Assembly (NCBI RefSeq): GCF_020382885.2 | Contig: NC_058497.1 | Coordinates: 17,662,330 to 17,726,329, forward strand | Direction of reading: 5' to 3' | DNA: 64,000 nucleotides | From: Scatophagus argus | Taxonomy: Eukaryota > Chordata > Actinopteri > Scatophagidae | In this document: piece by piece, positions 10,801-22,700 of the stretch | How positions within the stretch are numbered: position 1 is the stretch's first letter | Layout of the letters: every line of letters begins with the position of its first letter | Position numbers and translations under genes: made by a program | The notes under the pieces: model-generated | What the model saw: only the letters and a program-made list of their open reading frames with translations | Databases searched by the model: none | Told to the model about the DNA's origin: nothing

Positions 10801-13353
10801 CTCAGCTGAAGAAAGTAAATTTTTCCCAAAATGGTTATGATGTTTCATTTGATGCCAATGGGGATCCTGTGGCCACATATGAGCTGGTAAACTGGCAAAA
10901 GAGTGAAAGTGGCAGCACTGAGTTGGTGACAGTAGGTTTCTATGATGCATCACTGCCAGCAGGCCAGGAGTTCAGTATCAACAGGAACCTCACCTGGATG
11001 GAAGGTAGAACACAAGTAAGGAGTGGTGGACAAATTTCACAACTCTGATGACGGGCTGAATTTTCTCAACCAGCAGCTAATTTTAAACGAATTCAGCAAA
11101 TGTTATGATGCATTAGAAATTAAGTTAAACAGTTACAATACAGACAGCTTTCATTTTAACTTGTTTATAACAATTTGCTTTTATCTTTACTTGTTTAAAA
11201 CAAATCAGTGACAGATGTAAGGCTGAGGACACAACAGATAAACATACTACTTTCTGTGTGATGACATCCTTTTGTTTGTTTAAGAGATGTATTTGTGAGC
11301 CCATTCACCATCATAAAATATTGGCATTCAACATTTCTCCAAATCAGAAGAAATGTGAGTGAGTGTCATGCAGACTTTTGCTGTTCAAATCATGAATCAG
11401 TCATGTGAGACAAACCACTGTGTTCACTGATATGAGAGGGACCAACTCTACTAACTCATTCACTGACTCACCCCCTCCTGACTGTACAGTGCAAACTGTT
11501 GAGACAACCAGGTTATACACTACTGTGCCAATCTGACATCAGCTATATTTGTAGAAATCTGTCAAGCCAATCACCATGTTAACCCTGCCCGCTAGGAAAA
11601 GAAACTTTGGCACTTTTTTCTACTCAGTCTGAGCTGTCCCAGGTCACACTCAGTCCCCTGAACTGAGTTGAAGGTGGAACACATGCTGCAGGAATCGATC
11701 ATTCACTCAGTCAGCACTCTCGCTCTCCAGGCCTTGGAGCTGGAGGTCTGTTAGGACTGTACAAAATATCAATCTCTTGATCATCTTTCTGCAAGTTAGA
11801 ACCTTCACAGACGGTGAAGAGGATACTTTGTCATTGCAGTCAAATGTCAAATGGATCCTTGTGCATATTTACATAAGTGCTGCATGAAAAGTGATGTGCA
11901 TGAAAAATATCCAATGACCTACAATGAAAACAGCTTGAGATATGTGATGCTTGAATGATTCATGTTAATTACATCATAATTTCTGATGTGGCATTCTTCA
12001 CATGACGTGTACCAGCCGAGACTTGACAAGTGCAATTGTGTTTGTGATGACAGAAGACTGAGCAATCATCATCTTCATCTTCCGTCAATCGTTACTGCAC
12101 AGCTCAAAAAGATACATTGCATTTGAGTAACCACAGTGGGAACTGGAGTTTACGGTGATCAGTTCTTCTTCCATGGCCTATCAGTTTTGAGAGACAAAAA
12201 GAAATTCATCCATTAATTTCAGTTTGAATTTGTTTGTATCTACATGTCAGGTCCCTGTGTCAGTGTGCAGTGACAGCTGTCCTCCAGGAACTCGTAAAGT
12301 GCTGCAGAAAGGAAAACCCATCTGCTGTTATGATTGTATACTGTGTCCTGAGGGAGAGATTAGCAATGCTACAGGTAACTTTTTGTTTCTCATGCATGTT
12401 GACATCAAATATTCGCCCACTAAAGGTTTTTTGGGGTTATTTTTTTTTTTTCAGATTCTCCTGATTGTTTCCCTTGTCCCATGGAGTTCTGGCCTAACGC
12501 AGAAAGAGACTCTTGTCTCCCTAAACCTGTAGAGTTTCTGTCCTTTGACGAGGTCCTAGGAATCATCCTGGCTGCATTCTCAGTTGCTGGTGCCTGTCTT
12601 GCCATTATAACAGCGGCTGTGTTCTTTCATCACAGGACATCCCCGATTGTCAGGGCCAACAACTCTGAGCTGAGCTTCCTGCTGCTCTTCTCCCTGACTC
12701 TCTGTTTCTTATGTTCATTAACTTTCATTGGAGCACCCACTAAGTGGTCCTGCATGCTGCGCCACACAGCATTTGGGATCACCTTCGTCCTCAGCATCTC
12801 TTGTGTTCTTGGGAAAACAATAGTTGTGTTGATGGCCTTCAAAGCTACACTCCCAGGTAGTAACGTCATGAAATGGTTTGGTCCTCCACAGCAAAGAATG
12901 ACTGTGGTGTCTTTTACATTTGTTCAAGTTTTAATATGTACCATTTGGTTGGTTCTTAGTCCCCCTTTTCCGATGAAAAACCTGACCACATACAAAGAGA
13001 GGATCATCCTGGAGTGTGCATTGGGCTCAGATATTGGGTTCTGGGTTGTGCTCGGGTACATCGGCCTGCTGGCTGCCTTTTGCTTAGTGTTAGCTGTCTT
13101 AGCCCGCAAACTACCTGATAATTTTAATGAAGCCAAGCTTATCACCTTCAGCATGTTGATATTCTGTGCAGTGTGGCTCACCTTTATCCCAGCGTATGTC
13201 AGCTCTCCTGGGAAATTTACTGTGGCTGTGGAGATTTTTGCCATTTTGGCCTCCAGTTTTGGGTTAATTCTGTGTATATTTGCTCCAAAGTGTTTCATCA
13301 TATTGTTTAGGCCAGAGAAGAACACAAAGAAACATTTAATGAACAAAAGTTGA
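7755..13353 (+). CDS. Gene C: V2R-like (OlfC) olfactory amino-acid receptor, 8 exons, complete
   Basis: Exons: 7755-8065, 8411-8705, 8809-9098, 9382-9677, 10475-10680, 10794-11015, 12251-12374, 12455-13353 (880 aa). Signal peptide about 1-20; Venus-flytrap domain to about 540; nine cysteines at about 546-602; helices about 615-639, 654-674, 685-710, 731-750, 776-799, 808-828 and 836-858; Cys681 and Cys769 form the usual class C loop disulfide. Backbone-binding residues are Ser185, Thr208, Asp228, Tyr256 and Glu335. Likely N-glycosylation sites are at 124/125 and 169. I chose the ATG at 7755 because it opens the signal peptide; the upstream ATG at 7748 is out of frame and ends after 19 codons. 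Exon 2 is of the 'FNVAQ' type ([16 protein letters not shown]). Exon 4 reads FLAPPEMRI and its last base makes residue 398 Pro instead of Thr. Exon 8 has PMEFWPN where most copies have PKEFWPN. Intron 6 lacks the SINE seen in D, E and G. Confidence 0.93.
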
Positions 13354-13416
13354 TCTTAAGAGATATGAGGTTTGAAAACAGTTAACATACATAAAATATG
13401 GTTGTCCATCATACGT

Positions 13417-13664
13417 CGATCAGCCACAACATTCAAACCACTGACAGGTGAAGTGGATACCATTAATCACATTCTGTGACACACAACACCCGCCTAACAT
13501 TGCAGGCCAAATAGACGACCGTGTCGTGAAGGCTCCCCCAGCTGGACAATGTACCCTGGCATGTTAATATTGGCTCAGAGATATTTCAAGGACCCCAGCA
13601 GGATTTCCCATATCCCAATCTGATCAAGAAGCTGAGGGATGCACCAGAATAAGTCGAATCCACT
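13417..13664 (+). mobile_element. Tc1-type DNA transposon remnant downstream of gene C
   Basis: The same internally deleted element as behind gene B, with the same internal junctions (CACCCGCCTAACATTGCAGG, then CTCCCCCAGCTGGACAATG). The shared structure shows it was copied with the gene unit and did not insert again. Confidence 0.6.
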
Positions 13665-13667
13665 CAA

Positions 13668-13673
13668 AATAAA
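13668..13673 (+). terminator. Poly(A) signal of gene C
   Basis: AATAAA about 315 nt after the stop, directly behind the Tc1 remnant. Confidence 0.45.
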
Positions 13674-13889
13674 GTCTAAAATCACAAAAAAATAATGTTC
13701 TACTGAGTTCCTTTGTGACATTTTGATAAATTATTTCAACAGCACAATAGATCTTGTGATTTATTTGAGTTAAAGCCCAACAGAAAGGGGCTGGATTACA
13801 GATCAGAACTGAATAGGGGTGTTCTCTCTCTGTGGTGTACATTCAGCTGACATGCAATGGAGGGAGGGAAACTTTGTTCTGAAGCTCTG

Positions 13890-13896
13890 TATAAAA
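13890..13896 (+). promoter_or_regulatory. TATA box of gene D
   Basis: TATAAAA 46 bp before the ATG at 13942, in the same upstream block as gene C. Confidence 0.6.
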
Positions 13897-13941
13897 CAGT
13901 AAACACATACAGACACATGCTCACATACAGACACATGAGTG

Positions 13942-16900
13942 ATGGAGATCTCAGCTCTCTTTATTGGCCTGATTCTGTCTCTGGGTTTGCGTAAACTGAA
14001 CTCAACTCTTGTCTTGAATGGTTCTGAGGATGCTGTGAAACAAAGGGCTGGGCTTACAGAGGATAGGAGTGGTGCTGGGGTCAGCACTGAGGCCTCATCT
14101 GTGAAATGTAAGCTTCAGGGTACCAGTCGTCTGCCTGCGTTCTCAATGGATGGAGACTACGTTATCGGAGGTGTTGTCGGAATACACACCAGCATGCACA
14201 CAGTCAAACATAACTACACCACCATGCCTGAGCCACTGAGGTGCACAGGGAGGTCAGTAAGAGGGAGAAATGGTGAATAAGGACTTTTAAATGGGGATAG
14301 AAATGTTTAACAATATATGACATACTTACAACTAAATGCTTAAAACTCTTCTGTGTATGTCGGATTGATATTTCAATCTATGTTTTTAATTCTTATAGTT
14401 TGTTAAATGATAATTGTTTGTATGACAGAATCAGCACAGTTACAAGTGAGTTCAGTCATTTCAAGTGTTTTTATATATATTTTTATTTAATGTCTATAAT
14501 TGCAGTTGACCTTTTGATGTTTTCATTGGAAACCTTTTTTGGTTTGTCGATTTTCGTTTTGTGAATTGTACTGATTACATGTACATTTGGATATTGACAC
14601 GAGTGTCTGTGTGCAGCATTGAGGGCCGTGAACTGCGCTTCTCACGCGCAATGATCTTCGCCATCGAGGAGATTAACAACAGCTCGGAGCTGCTGCCAGG
14701 CATCAAACTCGGTTATCAGATCCACGACTCGTGCGCCGCAGTGCCCGTGGTGGTGCAAGTGGCGTTTGAGTTTTTAAATAGTCTGGACCCGGTGTTTTAC
14801 ACGGGCGGTAATTGCTCACAATCAGGGATGGTGACAGCTGTCGTCGGTGAGTCTGGCTCCACGCCATCCATCAGCATGTCACGAGTTATCGGGGCCTTCA
14901 ACGTTGCTCAAGTAAATATCTTGAACTTCAGGCAAAAAGTGTTTTTTTTTTCAATACTTAGAAGTTGATTTTTTGTTTTTCACGTTGAAGAATAACCGTA
15001 TTGTTTTCCTTCAGGTGAGCCACTTTGCCACTTGTGCGTGTCTGTCCGATAAGCAGCAGTTCCCGACTTTCTTCAGAACAATCCCGAGTGATCAGTTCCA
15101 GGCTGACGCGCTGGCCAAGCTGGTGAAACACTTTGGCTGGACTTGGATAGGTGCTGTCCGCTCGGATTCGGACTATGGCAATAACGGCATGGCGACTTTC
15201 CTGCAAGCAGCCCAGAAGGAGGGGATCTGTGTGGAATACTCTGAATTTTTCTATCGGACCCACCCACGCAGCAGGATCCAGAGAGTAGTTGACGTTATCC
15301 GCAGGTTTCTACGTCACTGATTGAGGCTTTTGTTCCCTGTGTGACACTGACTTTCTACTACCAAAACAACAATGTCTTGCAAAGCATAAGACAAAAGATA
15401 TTTATTCATTATTTCTTTTATTATGTTTCTTATTCTCATAATTGATGCAGATATTGTTATGAAACAGAGTCTGTGACACCCAAAGTGTTCATCCACCACA
15501 TCAAAAAGTGTATCTCATGGCCTTTTTTCTTTCTTTCACCAGTCTTGATATTTGTTTGGTGTAATATAATGTAATCATATCTCTTCAGGTCGACAGCGAC
15601 GGTTGTTGTGGCATTTATGGCAGCTCCAGAAATGAGGATCTTAATGGAGGAGTTGTCAGCCGAGCCCTCTCCTCCTCGTCAGTGGATCGGCAGTGAGGCC
15701 TGGGTAACCAATAAAGACATGCTGAAGTTCAGCTTCTTTGCTGGAGCCATTGGATTTGGGATTCAGCGATCTGTCATTCCAGGTCTGAGAGAATTCTTGC
15801 TGGATCTCTCTCCCACTAAAGTGGCTGCGTCTCCAGTGCTTACTGAGTTCTGGGAGGAGGCATTCAACTGCAGGCTGGGAAAAAGTGAGCCAGTTATGCT
15901 GATGTTTAACACTGATGTTATTCACAATTTGGCCTTATGGTTGTGTTGTTGTGTTGATTGTTTGCTTGAGTGGAGCTTATTGTGTTAAAACGTCATCAGC
16001 TGCTTTGAGATTAAAGCACAGATTTGTTTGGAGTGGAAAATCAATTGATATCGAGCAAAGACGTGAGGTGGACAGAAGATGCAGCTCTGCGAATAATCTT
16101 ACCTTATAATTTCAATTCAATTTTACATTCTATGTAGATTTTGCATTAACTTGGCTGCAGTGGTTGATACTAAAACTGAAGTAATGAACACCAGCACACA
16201 TTAAATTGACAGTCTGCAGACGAAAAGGGAAAGAAAGATAATATTTAAAAAAAAAATCTATTCACAATATAATTCAAACACAGCAATTGATACTATTGTT
16301 ATATCTTTGTCAAAGTTAAAATCACCTTCTGTCTCTGTGTGTTTTCAGCTGCAGCCGTGGATGAGAGAGTGTGTGACGGATCTGAAGACATACAGACGCT
16401 GCAGAGCCAGTACACTGACACATCTCAGCTCCGAATCACTAACATGGTGTACAAGGCTGTTTATGCAATAGCACATGCCATTCATAATTCAGTGTGTCAG
16501 GAAACAAATTCAACTACTAAGTGTGATAAAATCACCAGGATAGAGTTAAAAGAGGTCAGTCGAAATGTAAAATGAATACATCAGCTGTCTTAATTTCACC
16601 ATACTATAGTTTTTTACATCATATACAAAGAATTTATGTTGTCTTTTCTCTTCTTGCTGTCCTTTTTTACATCATCCTCACAGCTTCTCACTCAGCTGAA
16701 GAAAGTAAATTTTTCCCAAAATGGTTATGATGTGTCATTTGATGCCAATGGGGATCCTGTGGCCACATATGAGCTGGTTAACTGGCAAAAGAGTGAAAGT
16801 GGCAGCCTTGAGTTGGTGACAGTAGGTTTCTATGATGCATCACTGCCAGCAGGCCAGGAGTTCAGTATCAACAGGAACCTCACCTGGGTGGAAGGTAGAA

Positions 16901-19104
16901 CACAAGTAAGGAGTGATGGACAAATTTTACAACTCTGATGAATTTTATGATGCATTAGAAATTAAGTTAAACAGTTACAATACATACAGACAGCTTTCAT
17001 TTTAACTTGTTTATAACAATTTGCTTTTATCTGTGCTTGTTTAAAACAAATCAGTGACAGATGAAAGGCTGAGGACATAACAGATAAACATACAACTTTC
17101 TACATGATGACATCTTTTTGTTTGTTTAAGAGATGTATTTGTGAGCCCATTCACCATCATAAAATATTGGCATTCAACATTTCTCCAAATCAGAAGAAAT
17201 GTGAGTGAGTGTCATCCAGACTTTTGCTGTTCAAATCATGAATCAGTCATGTGAAACAAACCACTGTGTTCACTGATATGAGAGGGACCAGTCCTCAACT
17301 CTACTAACTCATTCACTGACTCGCCCCCTCCTGACTGTATAGTGCAAACTGTTGAGACAGCATGAGACCAGGTTATACACTACTGTGCCAGTCTGACATC
17401 AACTATCCATCCATCCATCCATTTTCTATACCGCTTATCCATCAGGGTCTCAGGGTAGCTGGAGCCTATCCCAGCTGACCAGGGGCGAGAGGCGGGGTAC
17501 ACCCTGGACTGGTCACCAGTCAATCGCAGGGTCAATACACAAACACAGGCAACCACACACTCTCACACTCACACCTAGGGGCAATTTAGAGTAGCCAATT
17601 AATTCTACAAATATAGTTGATGTCAGGGCGGCACGGTGGTGCAGTGGTTAGCACTGTCGCCTCATAGCAAGAGGGTTCCAGGTTTGAATCCTGGTCTGGG
17701 CCCTTCTATGTGGAGTTTGCATGTTCTCCCCTGCGTGGGTTTTCTCCGGGTACTCCGGCTTCCTCCCACAATACCAAAAACATGCACATTAGGTTAATTG
17801 GCTACTCTACATTGCCCCTAGGTGTGAGTGTGTGTGGTTGTCTGTCTTTGTGTGTGTCCCTGCGATTGACTGGCAACCAGTCCAGGGTGAACCCCGCCTC
17901 TCACCCGTAGTCAGCTGGGATAGCTCCCCCGCGACCCTGACAGATAAGCCGTATAGAAAATGGATGGATGGATGGATTTGTTTGTATCTCCATATCAGGT
18001 CCCTGTGTCAGTGTGCAGTGACAGCTGTCCTCCAGGAACTCATAAAGTGCTGCAGAAAGGAAAACCCATCTGCTGTTATGATTGTATACTGTGTCCTGAG
18101 GGAGAGATTAGCAATGCTACAGGTAACTTTTTGTTTATAATGCATGTCGACAACATCAAATATTTGCCCGCTAAAAGTTCTTTTTGGGTCATTTTTTCTT
18201 TTCAGATTCTCCTGATTGTTTCCCTTGCCCCAAGGAGTTCTGGCCTAACACAGAGAGAGACTCTTGTCTCCCCAAGCCTGTAGAGTTTCTGTCCTTTGAC
18301 GAGGTCCTAGGAATCATCCTGGCTGCATTCTCAGTTGCTGGTGCCTGTCTTGCCATTATAACAGCGGCTGTGTTCTTTCGTCACAGGACATCCCCGATTG
18401 TCAGGGCCAACAACTCTGAGCTGAGCTTCCTGCTGCTCTTCTCCCTGACTCTCTGTTTCTTATGTTCATTAACTTTCATTGGAGCACCCACTGTGTGGTC
18501 CTGCGTTCTGCGCCACACAGCATTTGGGATCACCTTCGTCCTCTGCATCTCTTGTGTTCTTGGGAAAACAATAGTTGTGTTGATGGCCTTCAAAGCTACA
18601 CTCCCAGGTAGTAACGTCATGAAATGGTTTGGTCCTCCACAGCAAAGAATGACTGTGGTGTCTTTTACATTTGTTCAAGTTTTAATATGTACCATTTGGT
18701 TGGTTCTTAGCCCCCCTTTTCCAATGAAAAACCTGACCACATACAAAGAGAGGATCATCCTGGAGTGTGCATTGGGCTCAGATATTGGGTTCTGGGTTGT
18801 GCTCGGGTACATCGGCCTGCTGGCTGCCTTTTGCTTGGCGTTAGCTGTCTTAGCCCGCAAACTACCTGATAATTTTAATGAAGCCAAGCTTATCACCTTC
18901 AGCATGTTGATATTCTGTGCAGTGTGGATCACCTTTATCCCAGCGTATGTCAGCTCTCCTGGGAAATTTACTGTGGCTGTGGAGATATTTGCCATTCTGG
19001 CCTCCAGTTTTGGATTAATTCTGTGTATATTTGCTCCAAAGTGTTTCACCATATTGTTTAGGCCTGAGAAGAACACCAAGAGACATTTAATGAACAAAAA
19101 TTGA
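13942..19104 (+). CDS. Gene D: V2R-like (OlfC) olfactory amino-acid receptor, 8 exons, complete
   Basis: Exons: 13942-14252, 14617-14911, 15015-15304, 15589-15884, 16349-16554, 16684-16905, 17999-18122, 18206-19104 (880 aa). The domain plan and pocket residues match gene C (Ser185, Thr208, Asp228, Tyr256, Glu335), but the neighbouring residue 184 is Gly (GESGST). Exon 2 begins SIEGRELRF and has [15 protein letters not shown]. Exon 3 ends [18 protein letters not shown]. Exon 4 reads FMAAPEMRI and SPVLTEF. Exon 7 has GTHKV where others have GTRKV. Exon 8 has Val at 678, Ala at 792-793 ([10 protein letters not shown]) and ends [14 protein letters not shown]. Intron 6 was rebuilt by a foldback SINE rearrangement whose end lies 23 bp before exon 7, so correct splicing of exon 7 needs a branch point in or near SINE sequence. 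Coding capacity is intact. Confidence 0.91.
17407..17602 (-). mobile_element. tRNA-headed fish SINE, 3' part, minus strand (gene D intron 6)
   Basis: Starts with the inverted tail (CCATCC units, then TTTTCTATACCGCTTATCC) and stops at AGTAGCCAATTAA, so the head is missing. Its left junction is after ACATCAACTAT, exactly as in E and G, so this is the same ancestral insertion. It forms one arm of an inverted repeat with the next element. Confidence 0.7.
17603..17626 (-). other. Inverted piece of intron 6 host sequence in gene D
   Basis: TTCTACAAATATAGTTGATG is the reverse complement of the host sequence that follows the SINE in gene G. It includes the inverted 14-bp target-site duplication. It shows that the right half of this segment was turned round. 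Confidence 0.75.
17627..17975 (+). mobile_element. tRNA-headed fish SINE, full length, plus strand (gene D intron 6)
   Basis: The head GGCGGCACGGTGGTGCAGTG has a box A-like core, and GGTTTGAATCC is box B-like, as in a tRNA promoter. The body is followed by ATAGAAAATGG and (ATGG)n. It is the inverted counterpart of the copy in G. It ends 23 bp before exon 7. Confidence 0.7.
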
Positions 19105-19167
19105 TCTTAAGAGATATGAGCTTTGAAAACAGTTAACATACATAAAATATGGTTGTCCATCATACGT

Positions 19168-19416
19168 CGATCAGCCACAACATTCAATCCACTGACAGGT
19201 GAAGTGGATACCATTAATCACATTCTGTGACACACAACACCCGCCTAACATTGCAGACCACATAGACGACCGTGTCGTGAAGGCTCCCCCAGCTGGACAA
19301 TGTACCCTGGCATGTTAATATTGACTGAAAGATATTTCAAGGACCCCAGCAAGATTTCCCATATCCCAATCTGATCAAGAAGCTGAGGGATGCACCAGAA
19401 TAAGTCGAATCCACTC
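19168..19416 (+). mobile_element. Tc1-type DNA transposon remnant downstream of gene D
   Basis: Same deleted Tc1 copy as behind B and C, with a few extra substitutions (TTGACTGAAAGAT in place of TTGGCTCAGAGAT). Confidence 0.6.
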
Positions 19417-19418
19417 AA

Positions 19419-19424
19419 AATAAA
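19419..19424 (+). terminator. Poly(A) signal of gene D
   Basis: AATAAA about 315 nt after the stop, behind the Tc1 remnant. Confidence 0.45.
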
Positions 19425-19648
19425 GTCTAAAATCATAAAAAAATATGTTCTACTGAGTTCCTTTGTGACATTTTGATAAATTATTTCAATGATTTCAACA
19501 GCACAATAGATCTTGTGATTTATTTGAGTTAAAGCCCAACAGAAAGGGGCTGGATTACAGATCAGAACTGAATAGGGGTGTTCTCTCTCTGTGGTGTACA
19601 TTCAGCTGACATGCAATGGAGGGAGGGAAACTTTGTTCTGAAGCTCTG

Positions 19649-19655
19649 TATAAAA
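19649..19655 (+). promoter_or_regulatory. TATA box of gene E
   Basis: TATAAAA 46 bp before the ATG at 19701, in the same block as in C and D. Confidence 0.6.
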
Positions 19656-19700
19656 CAGTAAACACATACAGACACATGCTCACATACAGACACATGAGTG

Positions 19701-22700
19701 ATGGAGATCTCAGCTCTCTTTATTGGCCTGATTCTGTCTCTGGGTTTGCGTAAACTGAACACATCTCTTGTCTCTAATGGTTCTGAGGATGCTCTGAAAC
19801 AAAGGGCTGGGCTTACAGAGGATAGGAGTGGTGCTGGGGTCAGCACTGAGGCCTCATCCGTGAAATGTAAGCTTCAGGGTACCAGTCGTCTGCCTGCATT
19901 CTCAATGGATGGAGACTACGTTATTGGAGGTGTTATCGGAATACACACCAGCATGCACACAGTCAAACATAACTACACCACCATGCCTGAGCCACTAAGG
20001 TGCACAGGGAGGTCAGTAAGAGGGAGAAATGGTGAATAAGGACTTTTGAATGGGGATAGAAATGTTTAACAATATATGACGTACAACTAAGTGCTTAAAA
20101 CTCTTCTGTGTATGTCGGATTGATATTTCAATCTATGTTTTATTTAAATGCTTTGATTCTTATAGTTTGGTAAATGATAATTGTTTGTATGACAGAATCA
20201 GCACAGTTACAAGTGTGTCATTTCAAGTGTTTTTATTTTCATTTTTTTTAAGTCTATAATTGTGCTGGTGTTTTGATTGGATACCTTTTGTGGTTTGTCG
20301 TTTGTCCTATTGTGAATTGTACTGATTACATGTACATTTGGATATTGACACGAGTGTCTGTGTGCAGCATTGAGGCCCGTGAACTGCGCTTCTCACGCGC
20401 AATGATCTTCGCCATCGAGGAGATTAACAACAGCTCGGAGCTGCTGCCAGGCATCAAACTCGGTTATCAGATCCACGACTCGTGTGGCGCAGTGCCCGTG
20501 ACGGTGCAAGTGGCATTTGAGCTTTTAAATGGTCTGGACCCGGTGTTTTACACGGGCGGTAATTGCTCACAATCAGGGATGGTGACAGCTGTCGTCGGTG
20601 AGTCCAGCTCCACGCCATCCATCAGCATGTCACGAGTCATCGGGGCCTTCAGCGTTGCTCAAGTAAATATCTTGAACTTAAGTCAAAATATATTTTTGAT
20701 ATATATATCTAACTGTAGATTTTTTGTTTTTCACTTTGAAGAATAACCGTATTGTTTTTCTTCAGGTGAGCCACTTTGCCACTTGTGCGTGTCTGTCCGA
20801 TAAGAAGCAGTTCCCGACTTTCTTCAGAACAGTACCGAGTGATCAGTTCCAGGCTGACGCGCTGGCCAAGCTGGTGAAACACTTTGGCTGGACTTGGATA
20901 GGTGCTGTCCGCTCGGATTCGGACTATGGCAATAACGGCATGGCGACTTTCCTGCAAGCAGCCCAGAAGGAGGGGATCTGTGTGGAATACTCTGAATCTT
21001 TCCACCGTGACCACCCACGCAGCAGGATCCAGAGAGTAGCAGACGTTATCCGCAGGTTTCTGCATCACTGATTGAGGCTTTTGTTCCCTGTGTGACACTG
21101 ACCTTTTGCTACCAAAACAACAATGTCTTTCCAAGCATAAGACAAAAGATTTTTTTTGTTATTTCTTTTATTATGTTTCTTATTCTCATAATTGATGCAG
21201 ATATTGTTATGAAACAGAGTCTGTGACCCCCAAAGTGTTCATCCACCACATCAAAAAGTGTATCTCATGGCCTTTTTTCTTTCTTTCACCAGTCTTGATA
21301 TTTGTTTGCTGTAATATAATGTAATCATATCTCTTCAGGTCAACAGCGATGGTTGTTGTGGCATTTGTGGGAGCTCCAGAAATGAGGATCTTAATGGAGG
21401 AGTTGTCAGCCGAGCCGTCTCCTCCTCGTCAGTGGATCGGCAGTGAGGCCTGGGTAACCAATAAAGACATGCTGAAGTTCAGCTTCTTTGCTGGAGCCAT
21501 TGGATTTGGGATTCAGCGATCTGTCATTCCAGGTCTGAGAGAATTCTTGCTGGATCTCTCTCCCACTAAAGTGGCTGCGTCTCCACTGCTTACTGAGTTC
21601 TGGGAGGAGGCATTCAACTGCAGGCTGGGAAAAAGTGAGCCAGTTATGCTGATGTTTAACACTGATGTTATTCACAATTTGGCCTTATGGTTGTGTTGTT
21701 GTGTTGATTGTTTGCTTGAGTGGAGCTTATTGTGTTAAAACGTCATCAGCTGCTTTGAGATTAAAGCACAGATTTGTTTGGAGTGGAAAATCAATTAATA
21801 TTGAGCAAAGACGTGAGGTGGACAGAAGATGCAGCTCTGCGAATAATCTTACCTTATCATTTCATTTCAATTTTACATTCTATGTAGATTTTGCATTAAC
21901 TTGGCTGCAGTGGTTGATACTAAAACTGAAGTAATGAACACCAGCACACATTAAATTGACAGTCTGCAGACACAAAGGGAAAGAAAGATAATATTTAAAA
22001 AAAAAATCTATTCACAATATAATTCAGACTATGATATGATGAGGTCATATTTGTTATATTTTTAAAACATAGAAACAAGTCAAGTTACTTTGTGATTATA
22101 CTGGAAACATGGTGGACTGTTTTTGGATTTTATAAATGCTCTCATCATATCAGGAGGGATTTGTGTTGATATGAATTTGTTTCCATAAAAGTTACTAAAA
22201 CAAGACCTGACACAAGTTAAGACAGCTTTCAGATTTCAAGAAAAATAGATGAAGACGTGTTTGTAAAACACTGCATTAACATGTGGAATCAGCGTGTTTA
22301 TGAACTGATCTGTACAATATAGATGTATGAGTTTCTGCAGGCACATTACATAAAACTACAAATGAGGGACAAGAAAATAACAAACACAGCAATTGATACT
22401 ATTGTTATATCTTTGTCAAAGTTAAAATCACCTTCTGTCTCTGTGTGTTTTCAGCTGCAGCCGTGGATGAGAGAGTGTGTGATGGATCTGAAGACATACA
22501 GACGCTCCAGAGCCAGTACACTGACACATCTGAGCTCCGAATCACTAACATGGTGTACAAGGCTGTTTATGCAATAGCACATGCCATTCATAATTCAGTG
22601 TGTCAGGAAACAAATTCAAGTACTAAGTGTGACAAAATCACCAGGATAGAGTCCAAACAGGTCAGTTGAAATGAACAATGAATACCCAAGTGCTCTTGCT

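Larger units (their letters stand above)
13354..13941. other. Spacer between genes C and D
   Basis: Same layout as the B-C spacer: 3' UTR of C, Tc1 remnant, poly(A) signal, promoter of D. No other gene is visible. Confidence 0.7.
19105..19700. other. Spacer between genes D and E
   Basis: Third copy of the B-C type spacer: 3' UTR, Tc1 remnant, poly(A) signal, promoter of E. No other gene is visible. Confidence 0.7.

Noticed and set aside
17627-17710. tRNA gene
   Set aside because: The box A/B-like stretch is the degenerate head of a SINE present in several copies; it cannot fold as a complete tRNA and runs into a repeat body.
17400-17990. CRISPR-like or satellite array from repeated ATGG/CCAT units
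   Set aside because: The units are the simple-repeat tail of a SINE, a few copies only, in a vertebrate genome.
17710-18140. Open frames across the SINE and exon 7 (also 23562-23957, 50124-50630, 57216-57500)
   Set aside because: They are chance frames in SINE sequence, differ between copies and have no protein similarity.
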